DNA of 64,000 bases from CBDHDJ01 sp965261645 (GTDB taxonomy: Bacteria > Pseudomonadota > Alphaproteobacteria > SHVV01). Below, one piece after another: positions 1 to 6,578 of the stretch (position 1 is the first letter of the stretch; each line of letters starts with the position of its first letter). The translations under genes and the position numbers were made by a program. The stretch is taken from contig CBDHDJ010000002.1 of assembly GCA_965261645.1 (NCBI GenBank), forward strand, positions 372,001 to 436,000, in the 5' to 3' direction. A model generated the notes under the pieces. That model was given only the letters and a program-made list of their open reading frames with translations. It did not search any database and was not told the origin of the DNA.

Positions 1-116
1 CAGCTGATGAGGGTGGCGAGCGCCCAGGCCGGCCCACCCCGTCGCAGCAGCACGCAAAGCGGCGCGCCGATCAACGGCAGGACAACCTGCAGCGCCAGCA
101 AATGAGTGGCGATCAC
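1..116 (-). CDS. mnhD: Mrp/Mnh antiporter subunit D, N-terminal fragment
   Basis: This is the first 38 codons of a gene that runs off the left edge. It starts at a GTG (114-116) that overlaps the stop of the upstream subunit C gene (GTGA overlap). The visible residues are hydrophobic (VIATHLLALQVVLPLIGAPL), as at the start of the NuoL/M/N-like MnhD proton-translocating subunit. The operon position, directly after mnhC, is the main support. Function would be cation/proton antiport across the inner membrane. Confidence 0.75.
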   Translation of the reverse strand, partial: MIATHLLALQVVLPLIGAPLCVLLRRGGPAWALATLIS

Positions 117-466
117 GGCTCTTCGTCCAGGTGCAGAATCTCGTCGTCCTCGACGGTTCCGTACGCCTCCCTGATGCGCACGATGAAGGCGAGACCGAGG
201 GCGGTCGTGGCGACGCCCACCACGATCGCGGTGAGAATCAGCACGTGTGGCAAAGGGTTGGAGTAGACCTCGGCGCCCGGCGCCACGATCGGCGCCGTGC
301 CACCGATGATCTTGCCGGCGCTGATATAGAGGAGAAAGACGGAGGCCTGGAAGATATTCAGCCCGACCATCTGTTTGACGAGATTGCCGCGCGCGATCAC
401 GGTGTAAAAGCCGACCATCATCAGGACGATCACGATCCAGTAATTGAAGTGGCCGAGGATAGCCAT
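113..466 (-). CDS. mnhC: Mrp/Mnh antiporter subunit C (NuoK-like)
   Basis: A 117-residue protein with three hydrophobic segments (roughly 8-28, 34-54 and 74-97) and the NuoK-like core VGLNIFQASVFLLYIS. MnhC/MrpC is a small membrane subunit of the multi-subunit Na+(K+)/H+ antiporter, homologous to complex I NuoK. The C-terminus is acidic (EDDEILHLDEEP). It lies three bases after mnhB and overlaps mnhD, so it is clearly cotranscribed. Confidence 0.9.
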   Translation of the reverse strand: MAILGHFNYWIVIVLMMVGFYTVIARGNLVKQMVGLNIFQASVFLLYISAGKIIGGTAPIVAPGAEVYSNPLPHVLILTAIVVGVATTALGLAFIVRIREAYGTVEDDEILHLDEEP

Positions 467-469
467 CGC

Positions 470-886
470 TCAGCGTTTGCGGCCGGCAAAGGCAAAGAAG
501 ACGGCGATCATGACCGCCGCGACGGTTAGGCCGACGCCGAACTCGATGAGCAGGATGCCCCTGTGCTGGCCCGCAACGGGATCGTCCGCCAAGACCGAAT
601 AGTCGAGAAAATTGCCGCCCAGCAGTAGTCCCGCCACGCCCACCAGAAGATAAAGCAGGATTCCGAGGCCGATACAGCTCTGGACGAGACCGGGGCGGGC
701 GATCGCGCGCGCGTGCTCAACGCCAAAGATCAGCGCGTAGAGAATGAATGCGGCGGCGAAGATGACGCCCGCCTGAAATCCGCCGCCGGGACCGAAATCG
801 CCGTGGAACTGGACGTAGAGCGCAAACAGCAGGATGAAAGGAATGATAAGTTTGCCGATGAGGCGAAGGACCGCGTGATGTCTCAT
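470..886 (-). CDS. mnhB: Mrp/Mnh antiporter subunit B
   Basis: 138 residues with the MnhB domain signature GPGGGFQAGVIFAAAFILY near residues 31-49 and four membrane spans. It is part of the hetero-oligomeric monovalent cation/proton antiporter in the inner membrane. Its start overlaps the stop of the DUF4040/MbhE gene by ATGA, and mnhC follows after three bases. Confidence 0.92.
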   Translation of the reverse strand: MRHHAVLRLIGKLIIPFILLFALYVQFHGDFGPGGGFQAGVIFAAAFILYALIFGVEHARAIARPGLVQSCIGLGILLYLLVGVAGLLLGGNFLDYSVLADDPVAGQHRGILLIEFGVGLTVAAVMIAVFFAFAGRKR

Positions 887-1488
887 GGCCGCTCCTCCTC
901 AGTCTCAACGTCCTCATCATTGCGCCGCCGCACGCCTCCGAGCAGCGCGAGCACGCCGATCCCGGCCGTGAAAATCACAGCGATTTCACCGAGCGTGTCG
1001 TAGCCCCGGTAGCTCGCCAGGACCGCCGTCACGATATTGGGTATGCCGGTCTCGGCTGGGGCGTCCTGGATGTAGCGCGGGGCCACGTGGCCATGAACCG
1101 GGGCGCCCGAATCGCCAAATTGTGGCATGTCGAGCGAGCCATAGATCAGCATGGCGCCGGTGACCACCACAATGACCAGCGGCAGCAGCGGCGTATGGAC
1201 GGGAATCTTTTCGCGCCGCGCCGTCAGGGCCAGGGTGGCGAACATCAGCACCGTACTGATGCCCGCGCCCACCGCCGCCTCGGTGAACGCCACGTCGACC
1301 GCGTCGAGACCGACGAAAATGCTCGCCATCAGCAGGCTATAGATGCTGAACAGCATGACCACGGCGATCAGGTTACGCAGCCACACAACGGTGAGCGCCG
1401 TCCCGACCAGAAACACGAGCAGAACGATGTCGATCAGGTAGGCGATGGCGGTTGATCCTTGGTCGATGGGTCGGCCGCCTTCAGCCAC
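883..1488 (-). CDS. DUF4040/MbhE-type antiporter subunit (MnhA C-terminal equivalent)
   Basis: A 201-residue membrane protein. The first half (LRNLIAVVMLFSIYSLLMA, then FTEAAVGAGISTVLMF) matches the DUF4040/MbhD domain that in Bacillus forms part of the fused MrpA C-terminus. The second half, with SYRGYDTLGEIAVIFTAG, resembles MbhE. It is therefore a stand-alone version of the MrpA tail, as in Mbh-type and many marine alphaproteobacterial Mrp operons. The NuoL-like part of MrpA is not in the window and presumably lies beyond mnhD. The longest frame overlaps the end of mnhG by 55 bases, so a shorter non-ATG start is possible. Confidence 0.82.
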   Translation of the reverse strand: MAEGGRPIDQGSTAIAYLIDIVLLVFLVGTALTVVWLRNLIAVVMLFSIYSLLMASIFVGLDAVDVAFTEAAVGAGISTVLMFATLALTARREKIPVHTPLLPLVIVVVTGAMLIYGSLDMPQFGDSGAPVHGHVAPRYIQDAPAETGIPNIVTAVLASYRGYDTLGEIAVIFTAGIGVLALLGGVRRRNDEDVETEEERP

Positions 1489-1781
1489 GGCCGGAGGCCG
1501 CTGTGGAGCGCCGCGCGGGCGATCGCGTGGGTGGCGGTTGGGCTGGTGAAGAACAGAAAAATGAACAGGAACGCGAGCTTGACGGCGATCAGACCGAGGC
1601 CAGCCTGGATCATGAGGCCCAGCACCACAAGCACGATGCCTAGCGTGTCGCTGATGCCGGCCGCGTGGAGGCGCGAATAGAAATCGGGCAGGCGGATAAG
1701 GCCGAAGCTGCCGATGAGCACAAACGCGCTGCCCGCGATCAGCAGTGTCCAGGATGCGATATCGGCGAGCATGCCGCTCAA
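1434..1781 (-). CDS. mnhG: Mrp/Mnh antiporter subunit G
   Basis: 115 residues with three hydrophobic segments and the family motif GLIRLPDFYSRLHAAGISDT near residues 26-45. MnhG is a small essential subunit of the Mrp-type antiporter. Its start overlaps the mnhF stop (ATGA) and its 3' end overlaps the DUF4040 gene, indicating tight translational coupling. Confidence 0.92.
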   Translation of the reverse strand: MSGMLADIASWTLLIAGSAFVLIGSFGLIRLPDFYSRLHAAGISDTLGIVLVVLGLMIQAGLGLIAVKLAFLFIFLFFTSPTATHAIARAALHSGLRPWLKAADPSTKDQPPSPT

Positions 1782-2074
1782 TCCTCGCCTCTCGGCCGCC
1801 CGACGGAGGCTGGCCCGGAGTCTCCCAGATCGCCGATTTCGAAGAATTTGAGAATGGCGATCGCGGTGATGAAACCGAGCAGGGGGTAAACCAGGGCGAT
1901 GTCGGTAAAATCCGGCCGGCCGGTCAGAAAGCCCATGACGACGATCAGGATCGTCGTTTTGGTGGCAAACATGTTGACGGCGAGAACGCGGTCGTAGATC
2001 GACGGTCCCTTGATGGCGCGAATCAGCGTCAGCAGCATCGCGACCAACACCGCAGCAGCCGTCATCGTGAACAT
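1778..2074 (-). CDS. mnhF: Mrp/Mnh antiporter subunit F
   Basis: 98 residues with three hydrophobic segments and the MnhF signature RAIKGPSIYDRVLAVNMFAT near residues 19-38. It belongs to the membrane antiporter complex. ATGA overlaps link it to mnhE upstream and mnhG downstream. ATG codons at positions 1 and 4 of the frame are both usable. Confidence 0.92.
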   Translation of the reverse strand: MFTMTAAAVLVAMLLTLIRAIKGPSIYDRVLAVNMFATKTTILIVVMGFLTGRPDFTDIALVYPLLGFITAIAILKFFEIGDLGDSGPASVGRPRGED

Positions 2075-2574
2075 CAGCGGCCCGTCTCGAGCTTGGCCAC
2101 GCGCCGGTTCATCTCGCCCTCCTCAAGCTCGCGCGCGAAGCTCTCATCCAGGGCATGAACGAGAATGGCGTCCTCATCGAGCCGCACCGAGACCGTGCCC
2201 GGCGTGAGCGTGATCGAATTGGCGTAGATGACACGGCCGAGCGCGCCTTTCTGGCTGGTTTCGACGCGCACCATCCTGGGGCTAATGGGGCAACTTGGGT
2301 TAAGGATGAGGCGGGCGACCTGGAGGTTGGCTTTGATGATCTGCCAGGCCAGCCACGGCCAATAAAGCAGAATGGCCGGGCTGAGAACGATTTTTTCGCT
2401 TTCCGGTCCGGCTCGCTCCAGCTGTTCCATGCGACGGGATGTGGCGACGATAAACGCGCACGAGAGCGCCCCCAATCCCACCACGAGGAGCGTGTAATGA
2501 CCCGAATTGAGAAGCCAGAACGCGAAGAGAACCAGGAAGAGACTAATCAGACGTGCCACGGCGCTCCCCATCAC
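2074..2574 (-). CDS. mnhE: Mrp/Mnh antiporter subunit E
   Basis: 166 residues. The N-terminal half has membrane helices, followed by the family hallmark YWPWLAWQIIKANLQVARLI and then the cytosolic part with YANSITLTPGTVSVRL and the final HALDESF. This is the first gene of the visible antiporter operon, so the promoter should lie in 2575-2870. Two adjacent ATG codons could serve as the start. Confidence 0.92.
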   Translation of the reverse strand: MMGSAVARLISLFLVLFAFWLLNSGHYTLLVVGLGALSCAFIVATSRRMEQLERAGPESEKIVLSPAILLYWPWLAWQIIKANLQVARLILNPSCPISPRMVRVETSQKGALGRVIYANSITLTPGTVSVRLDEDAILVHALDESFARELEEGEMNRRVAKLETGR

Positions 2575-2870
2575 GGTCAGAACGGCATCGTGGGTGCCGC
2601 CCGCGATCCCCGATTGCCGTGCTCAATGCCACGCGAAAGTAATATGCCGCTTGGCTATTTTCTACTGAATTCCCTGCCAGCGCGTTAGCTGGGCACCGCG
2701 GCAGGGGACCGTTGCATGCTTGAGTCCAATGTCTTTCGGGCCGGCTTCATCGTGTGTGCACCGAGCGGCCATCCGTTGCGCGAAGGTCGTGAATGTGGGC
2801 GCAACCCTAATTGTGGATAACTTGGAAGAGTGTTAACATATCCCTATGCCAGGGGGAGGACGCGTATCCA
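2575..2870. promoter_or_regulatory. Divergent intergenic region between mnhE and the cold-shock gene
   Basis: A 296-base non-coding stretch between two divergently transcribed genes, so it must carry both promoters. I see no clear hairpin-plus-T terminator and no RNA gene. On the plus side an AT-rich stretch (about 2815-2846) precedes a strong Shine-Dalgarno block, agggggagga at 2851-2860, placed ten bases before the cold-shock ATG at 2871. Confidence 0.5.
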
Positions 2871-3428
2871 ATGTCCGAGCAGGATCAGGATCCGGAGGTG
2901 ACTCCGGAACATGTTGAGGTATTAGAGGAAACAGAGGTCGTTACGGGTGCCGTTAAGTGGTTCAACAGGGTGAAGGGGTTCGGGTTTATCACTCCACCGG
3001 ACGGATCGGCCGACATTTTTCTCCATCTTTCGGCGCTTAAGACCGCAGGCTACGAATCCGTGGACGAGGGGACCACGCTGGTGTGCGAAGTCGCGCGTGG
3101 GGCCAAGGGCTTGCAGGCCCTCCGCGTGCTCGAAGTCGACGCCAGCACGGCCGCGCCCTCGGCGGGGCGGCCTCTCGCCGGCCCGGCGGGCGATTCGGGG
3201 CCCGACATCGTGCCGGAAGGGCCGTTTATGGACGCCGTCGTCAAATGGTTCAATGTCGATAAGGGCTACGGCTTTCTCTCGTGCGGCGAGGAAATGGCCG
3301 ACATCTTCATTCATATCAAGACATTGCGCCGCGTCGGTATCGATGGCCTCCAAGCCGGTCAGCCGGTTCGCGTGAGAATCGGGCAAGGACCAAAAGGACC
3401 ACAGGCGGCGGAAATCGAAACCGCCTAG
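2871..3428 (+). CDS. Two-domain cold-shock protein
   Basis: 185 residues with two cold-shock domains. The first (about 25-92) contains GAVKWFNRVKGFGFI and DIFLHLSAL; the second (about 121-185) contains AVVKWFNVDKGYGFLS and DIFIHIKTL. Both RNP motifs are present, so single-stranded nucleic acid binding is expected. The linker is rich in Pro, Ala and Gly. Tandem-CSD proteins of this layout are common in alphaproteobacteria next to a DUF192 gene, as here. The start at 2871 is chosen because of the strong ribosome site at 2851-2860. An IS630 element lies immediately inside the TAG stop codon. Confidence 0.92.
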   Translation: MSEQDQDPEVTPEHVEVLEETEVVTGAVKWFNRVKGFGFITPPDGSADIFLHLSALKTAGYESVDEGTTLVCEVARGAKGLQALRVLEVDASTAAPSAGRPLAGPAGDSGPDIVPEGPFMDAVVKWFNVDKGYGFLSCGEEMADIFIHIKTLRRVGIDGLQAGQPVRVRIGQGPKGPQAAEIETA

Positions 3429-4576
3429 TGGATTGATCGGATCGAAAGAGTCCGATTTGGGATTCAGTATTGTGCCGTGGCATGCGAGTCTGGCACATGC
3501 GCGGCGGAATCTCCTTCACTGTATCGGCCGGCGACGGTCAGCGATTGCGCGCGATCGTCGCGGACCCCAAGAGCCCGCAGAAGCACGTCTGGCGGGCGCG
3601 TATTGTCCTTCTGAGCGGCGCGGGTCTGGGTACCTCGGCGATCATGGGCGAGACCGACAAGTCCAAGACCTGCGTGTGGCGCTGGCAGGAGCGCTTCATG
3701 CACGAGGGCGTCGGCGGCCTGCTTCGCGACAAGTCCCGCCCGCCGGGCAAGGCGCCGATCGCGCCTGATCGCGTCGCCTGGATCGTCCGTCAGACGCAGC
3801 AACCGCCGCCGCACGAGGCAACCCACTGGACGCTGCGCGCGATGGCCAAGGCGGCCGGCGTCGCCGCGTCGACGGTGCAGGCGATCTGGAAAGCCCACGG
3901 CCTCAGCCCGCACCGCTGGCGGAACTTCAAGCTCTCGAACGACCCGGCCTTCGCCGAGAAGCTCGCCGATATCGTCGGCTTGTATGTCGATCCACCGGCC
4001 CATGCGGTGGTGCTGTCGATCGACGAGAAGTCGCAGATCCAAGCACTCGACCGCACCCAGCCCGGCCTGCCGATGAAGAAGGGCCGCGCCGGCACCATGA
4101 CCCATGACTACAAACGCCACGGCACGACCACGCTGTTCGCGGCGCTCAACATTCTGGATGGAACGGTCATCGGGCAGAACATGCAGCGCCACCGCCATCA
4201 GGAGTTCATCCGCTTCCTCAACCGCATCGAGCGCGAGGTGCCGGCGGACAAGGCCATCCACGTGATCCTCGACAATTACGCGGCGCACAAGAAGGACAAG
4301 GTCAGCGCCTGGCTCGACCGTCATCCACGCTGGACTTTCCACTTCACGCCAACCTCGTGTTCGTGGCTCAATGCCGTCGAGGGCTTCTTTGCCAAACTCA
4401 CGCGGCGCAGGCTCAAGCACGCTATCTTCCATTCCCTCGTCGATCTCCAGGCCGCCATCAATCGCTTCGTCCGTGAATACAATGCCGCCAACCCACAACC
4501 ATTCATCTGGAAAGCACATCCCGATGACATCATCGCCGCACGAAACCGAGGGTTCCAAACGTTGAAATCAATCCAC
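3428..4576 (+). mobile_element. IS630-family insertion sequence, complete
   Basis: The ends are inverted: GTGGATTGAT at 3428 and ATCAATCCAC ending at 4576, flanked on both sides by the dinucleotide TA (3426-3427 and 4577-4578). IS630/Tc1-type elements insert at and duplicate TA, so the boundaries are well supported. The left TA is the first two bases of the cold-shock TAG stop, and the element supplies a G that rebuilds it. Related ends occur at 60691 and 63277. Confidence 0.88.
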
Positions 4577-4579
4577 TAG
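3470..4579 (+). CDS. IS630-family transposase
   Basis: 369 residues in one frame. The N-terminus carries helix-turn-helix regions (ARIVLLSGAGLGTSAIMGET). The DDE catalytic core is seen as VLSIDEKSQIQ, HVILDNYAAHK and SWLNAVEGFFAKL. It looks intact and should catalyse cut-and-paste transposition at TA sites. The stop codon TAG overlaps the duplicated TA just outside the right end. The true start may be an ATG a few codons downstream. Confidence 0.93.
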   Translation: MCRGMRVWHMRGGISFTVSAGDGQRLRAIVADPKSPQKHVWRARIVLLSGAGLGTSAIMGETDKSKTCVWRWQERFMHEGVGGLLRDKSRPPGKAPIAPDRVAWIVRQTQQPPPHEATHWTLRAMAKAAGVAASTVQAIWKAHGLSPHRWRNFKLSNDPAFAEKLADIVGLYVDPPAHAVVLSIDEKSQIQALDRTQPGLPMKKGRAGTMTHDYKRHGTTTLFAALNILDGTVIGQNMQRHRHQEFIRFLNRIEREVPADKAIHVILDNYAAHKKDKVSAWLDRHPRWTFHFTPTSCSWLNAVEGFFAKLTRRRLKHAIFHSLVDLQAAINRFVREYNAANPQPFIWKAHPDDIIAARNRGFQTLKSIH

Positions 4580-4694
4580 CATCAGGCCTTGGCAGCCCCA
4601 CGGGCTGCTCCTCAACACGTTGCACTTGTCCATGCGGACGAGCGCCGGTACTAGCTGGCGTTTACGCTCGCCCCAATTCTGGCTATGAAATGGC

Positions 4695-5171
4695 ATGGGG
4701 CGCATTCGCGAGTTTCTCTTGGTCTTGTTCGGCGTGGTCTCCTTCGCCCCCATCGCTGGCACGCTTGCGCTCAACGCCGCGGAGTCCAAGCTTTCACAGT
4801 TGATCGTCGAGACCCATTCGGGGCCGCAGGTCTTTTGGGTCGAAGTTTCCCGGACGGTTGCAGAACGTCAACGCGGGCTCATGTTCCGCCGCGTCCTGCT
4901 GCCCGACCGCGGGATGTTGTTCGACTACGGGCGAACGCAAGAGATTTCGATGTGGATGAAAAACACTTACATCCCGCTCGATATGGTGTTCATCGCCGGC
5001 GACGGCCTTATCGTTCACCTCGTCGAACGCACCGTGCCGCTTTCGCTCACCTCGATTCCTTCGCAAGGGCCCGTTCGCGCCGTCCTTGAACTCACCGCGG
5101 GCAGTGTGGAGCGGTGGGATATTCGCCCCGGCGATCGGATCGTTCACGCGGTCTTTGGCAATGCCGAATAG
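4695..5171 (+). CDS. DUF192 family exported protein
   Basis: 158 residues with an N-terminal signal or anchor segment (about 5-28), so likely periplasmic or membrane tethered. The DUF192 core has VAERQRGLMFRR, GMLFDYG and the family hallmark ISMWMKNTYIPLDMVFI, ending in VLELTAGSVERWDIRPGD. The biochemical function of DUF192 is not established. In alphaproteobacteria it usually directly follows a cold-shock gene; here an IS630 copy separates them, so it may have lost that promoter. No strong ribosome site is seen before the ATG. Confidence 0.85.
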   Translation: MGRIREFLLVLFGVVSFAPIAGTLALNAAESKLSQLIVETHSGPQVFWVEVSRTVAERQRGLMFRRVLLPDRGMLFDYGRTQEISMWMKNTYIPLDMVFIAGDGLIVHLVERTVPLSLTSIPSQGPVRAVLELTAGSVERWDIRPGDRIVHAVFGNAE

Positions 5172-5199
5172 TACCTGATTGGTGCGGCGGAACGACTTA

Positions 5200-6575
5200 G
5201 CAGGCTGCTGAAAAAGTCCTCGCATTTGCAGTTGTGACATGATTCTGTGATTCCTTCGGGTGATGGAGGATGGCATGCGGGGTCGAGATCAAAGCAGTGG
5301 CAATTTATTCAGCTACGTAGACCTGGAAGAGCGTGTTCCGGATGATCATCCGCTGCGTCTGATCCGTGAGATCGTGAACGACGTATTGGGGTCTCTATCT
5401 TCGGAGTTCGAGACGCTTTATTCCCACATGGGTCGCCCATCGATCCCGCCGGAGAAGCTTCTTCGAGCGTTACTGTTGCAGGTGTTTTATTCGATCCGCT
5501 CGGAGCGTCAGCTGATGGAGCAGCTAAACTTCAACATGCTGTTTCGCTGGTTTGTGGGGCTTGGGCTGGACGATGGCGTGTGGGACGCCAGCGCGTTCTG
5601 CCACAACCGGGACCGTCTTCTGGAGGCGGAGGTTTCGGCGCAGCTGCTTGCGGGGGTTATCCAGCACCACAAGGTACGGGGACTATTGAGCCGGGATCAT
5701 TTTTCGGTAGACGGAACATTGATCGGGGCCTGGGCGTCGATGAAGAGCTTTCGTCCCAAAGGTGAGGACGATGGCGACGGGGGATCGGGGCGCAACGCCG
5801 AGCGGGATTTTCATGGCGAGAAACGCTCGAACGCGACCCATGCAAGCACCACTGATCCGGACGCCCGGCTTTATCGCAAGGGTAATGGCCGGGAAAGCAA
5901 GCTGTGTTACATGGGCCATGCGCTGACGGAGAACCGCCATGGTCTGGCAGTCGGCGGCGGCGTGACCATTGCGTCGGGCACGGCGGAACGCGAAGCCGCC
6001 CTTGATCTGATCGACAGGCATCGCCCGGTGGAGAGTAGAGGCGGCCCGCGTCGGATCACGGTGGGCGGGGACAAGGGTTTTGACGTCGCGGATTTTGTCG
6101 AGGAACTGCGGCACCGCAAGGTGACCCCCCATATCGCCGTCCAGGACCACGTCACCAAGACCGGCAAGCGGCGCAAGACCAAGATAGACGGGCGCACGAC
6201 GCGCCATCCCGGTTACGGCGTCAGCCAACGTTGCCGTAAGCGCATCGAGGAGGTCTTCGGCTGGGTCAAGACGAGCGCGGGATTGAGCAAGACCAAATTC
6301 CGGGGCCGCCACCGGGTCGACGCTTCGTTCACCCTGGCCTTGGCCGCCTACAACCTCGTCCGACTACCCAGACTGCTGGCGGAGGCGCCAACATGACGGG
6401 CGATGCCGGCACGCCGCTGACCGCAAAGTGGCAGATCATCGAACTGGATGAAGCCCAGGGCATCGGATCGGTCGAGATTGAAGACGGTTTCACCCTAAGA
6501 CACGAAATCTCATTTCATTTCGGCGATGAATCCGAGTTCAAGGCCCGGCAATGATGACTTTTTCAGCAGCCTGCT
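5200..6575 (+). mobile_element. IS5/IS1182-type insertion sequence with 19-base ends
   Basis: Perfect terminal inverted repeats GCAGGCTGCTGAAAAAGTC lie at 5200-5218 and, reversed, at 6557-6575, flanked by TA on both sides (5198-5199, 6576-6577). The related sequence at 9541-9590, an uninterrupted copy of the same locus, shows the joined flanks and confirms the boundaries to within a base or two. The element contains a transposase and a small overlapping frame. It lies just downstream of the chemoreceptor gene and alters that gene's end. Confidence 0.88.
5260..6396 (+). CDS. IS5/IS1182-type DDE transposase
   Basis: 378 residues. The N-terminal motif GNLFSYVDLEERVPDDHPLR and then ERQLMEQLNFNMLFRWFVGL are typical of this transposase group. 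Catalytic residues are suggested by FSVDGTLIGAW, VGGDKGFDVADF and KRIEEVFGWVK. The frame is intact, so the element may be active. ATG codons at 5260, 5263 and 5275 are possible starts; 5275 gives the usual MRGRDQSSGNLF beginning. Confidence 0.92.
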   Translation: MMEDGMRGRDQSSGNLFSYVDLEERVPDDHPLRLIREIVNDVLGSLSSEFETLYSHMGRPSIPPEKLLRALLLQVFYSIRSERQLMEQLNFNMLFRWFVGLGLDDGVWDASAFCHNRDRLLEAEVSAQLLAGVIQHHKVRGLLSRDHFSVDGTLIGAWASMKSFRPKGEDDGDGGSGRNAERDFHGEKRSNATHASTTDPDARLYRKGNGRESKLCYMGHALTENRHGLAVGGGVTIASGTAEREAALDLIDRHRPVESRGGPRRITVGGDKGFDVADFVEELRHRKVTPHIAVQDHVTKTGKRRKTKIDGRTTRHPGYGVSQRCRKRIEEVFGWVKTSAGLSKTKFRGRHRVDASFTLALAAYNLVRLPRLLAEAPT

Positions 6576-6578
6576 AGA
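6393..6578 (+). CDS. Small overlapping frame inside the IS5-type element
   Basis: A 61-codon frame whose ATG overlaps the transposase stop (ATGA). Its first 50 residues include WQIIELDEAQGIGSVEIEDG followed by HEISFHF, which loosely recalls the beta-strand pattern of small OB or cold-shock folds. The last ten codons run through the right inverted repeat and use its TAG as stop. Translational coupling makes expression plausible. I do not recognise a family; it could be a transposition accessory protein or simply chance coding. Confidence 0.35.

Noticed and set aside
3464..4558. Long antisense frame over the IS630 transposase
   Set aside because: GC-rich codon-position shadow; the plus frame has clear DDE motifs.
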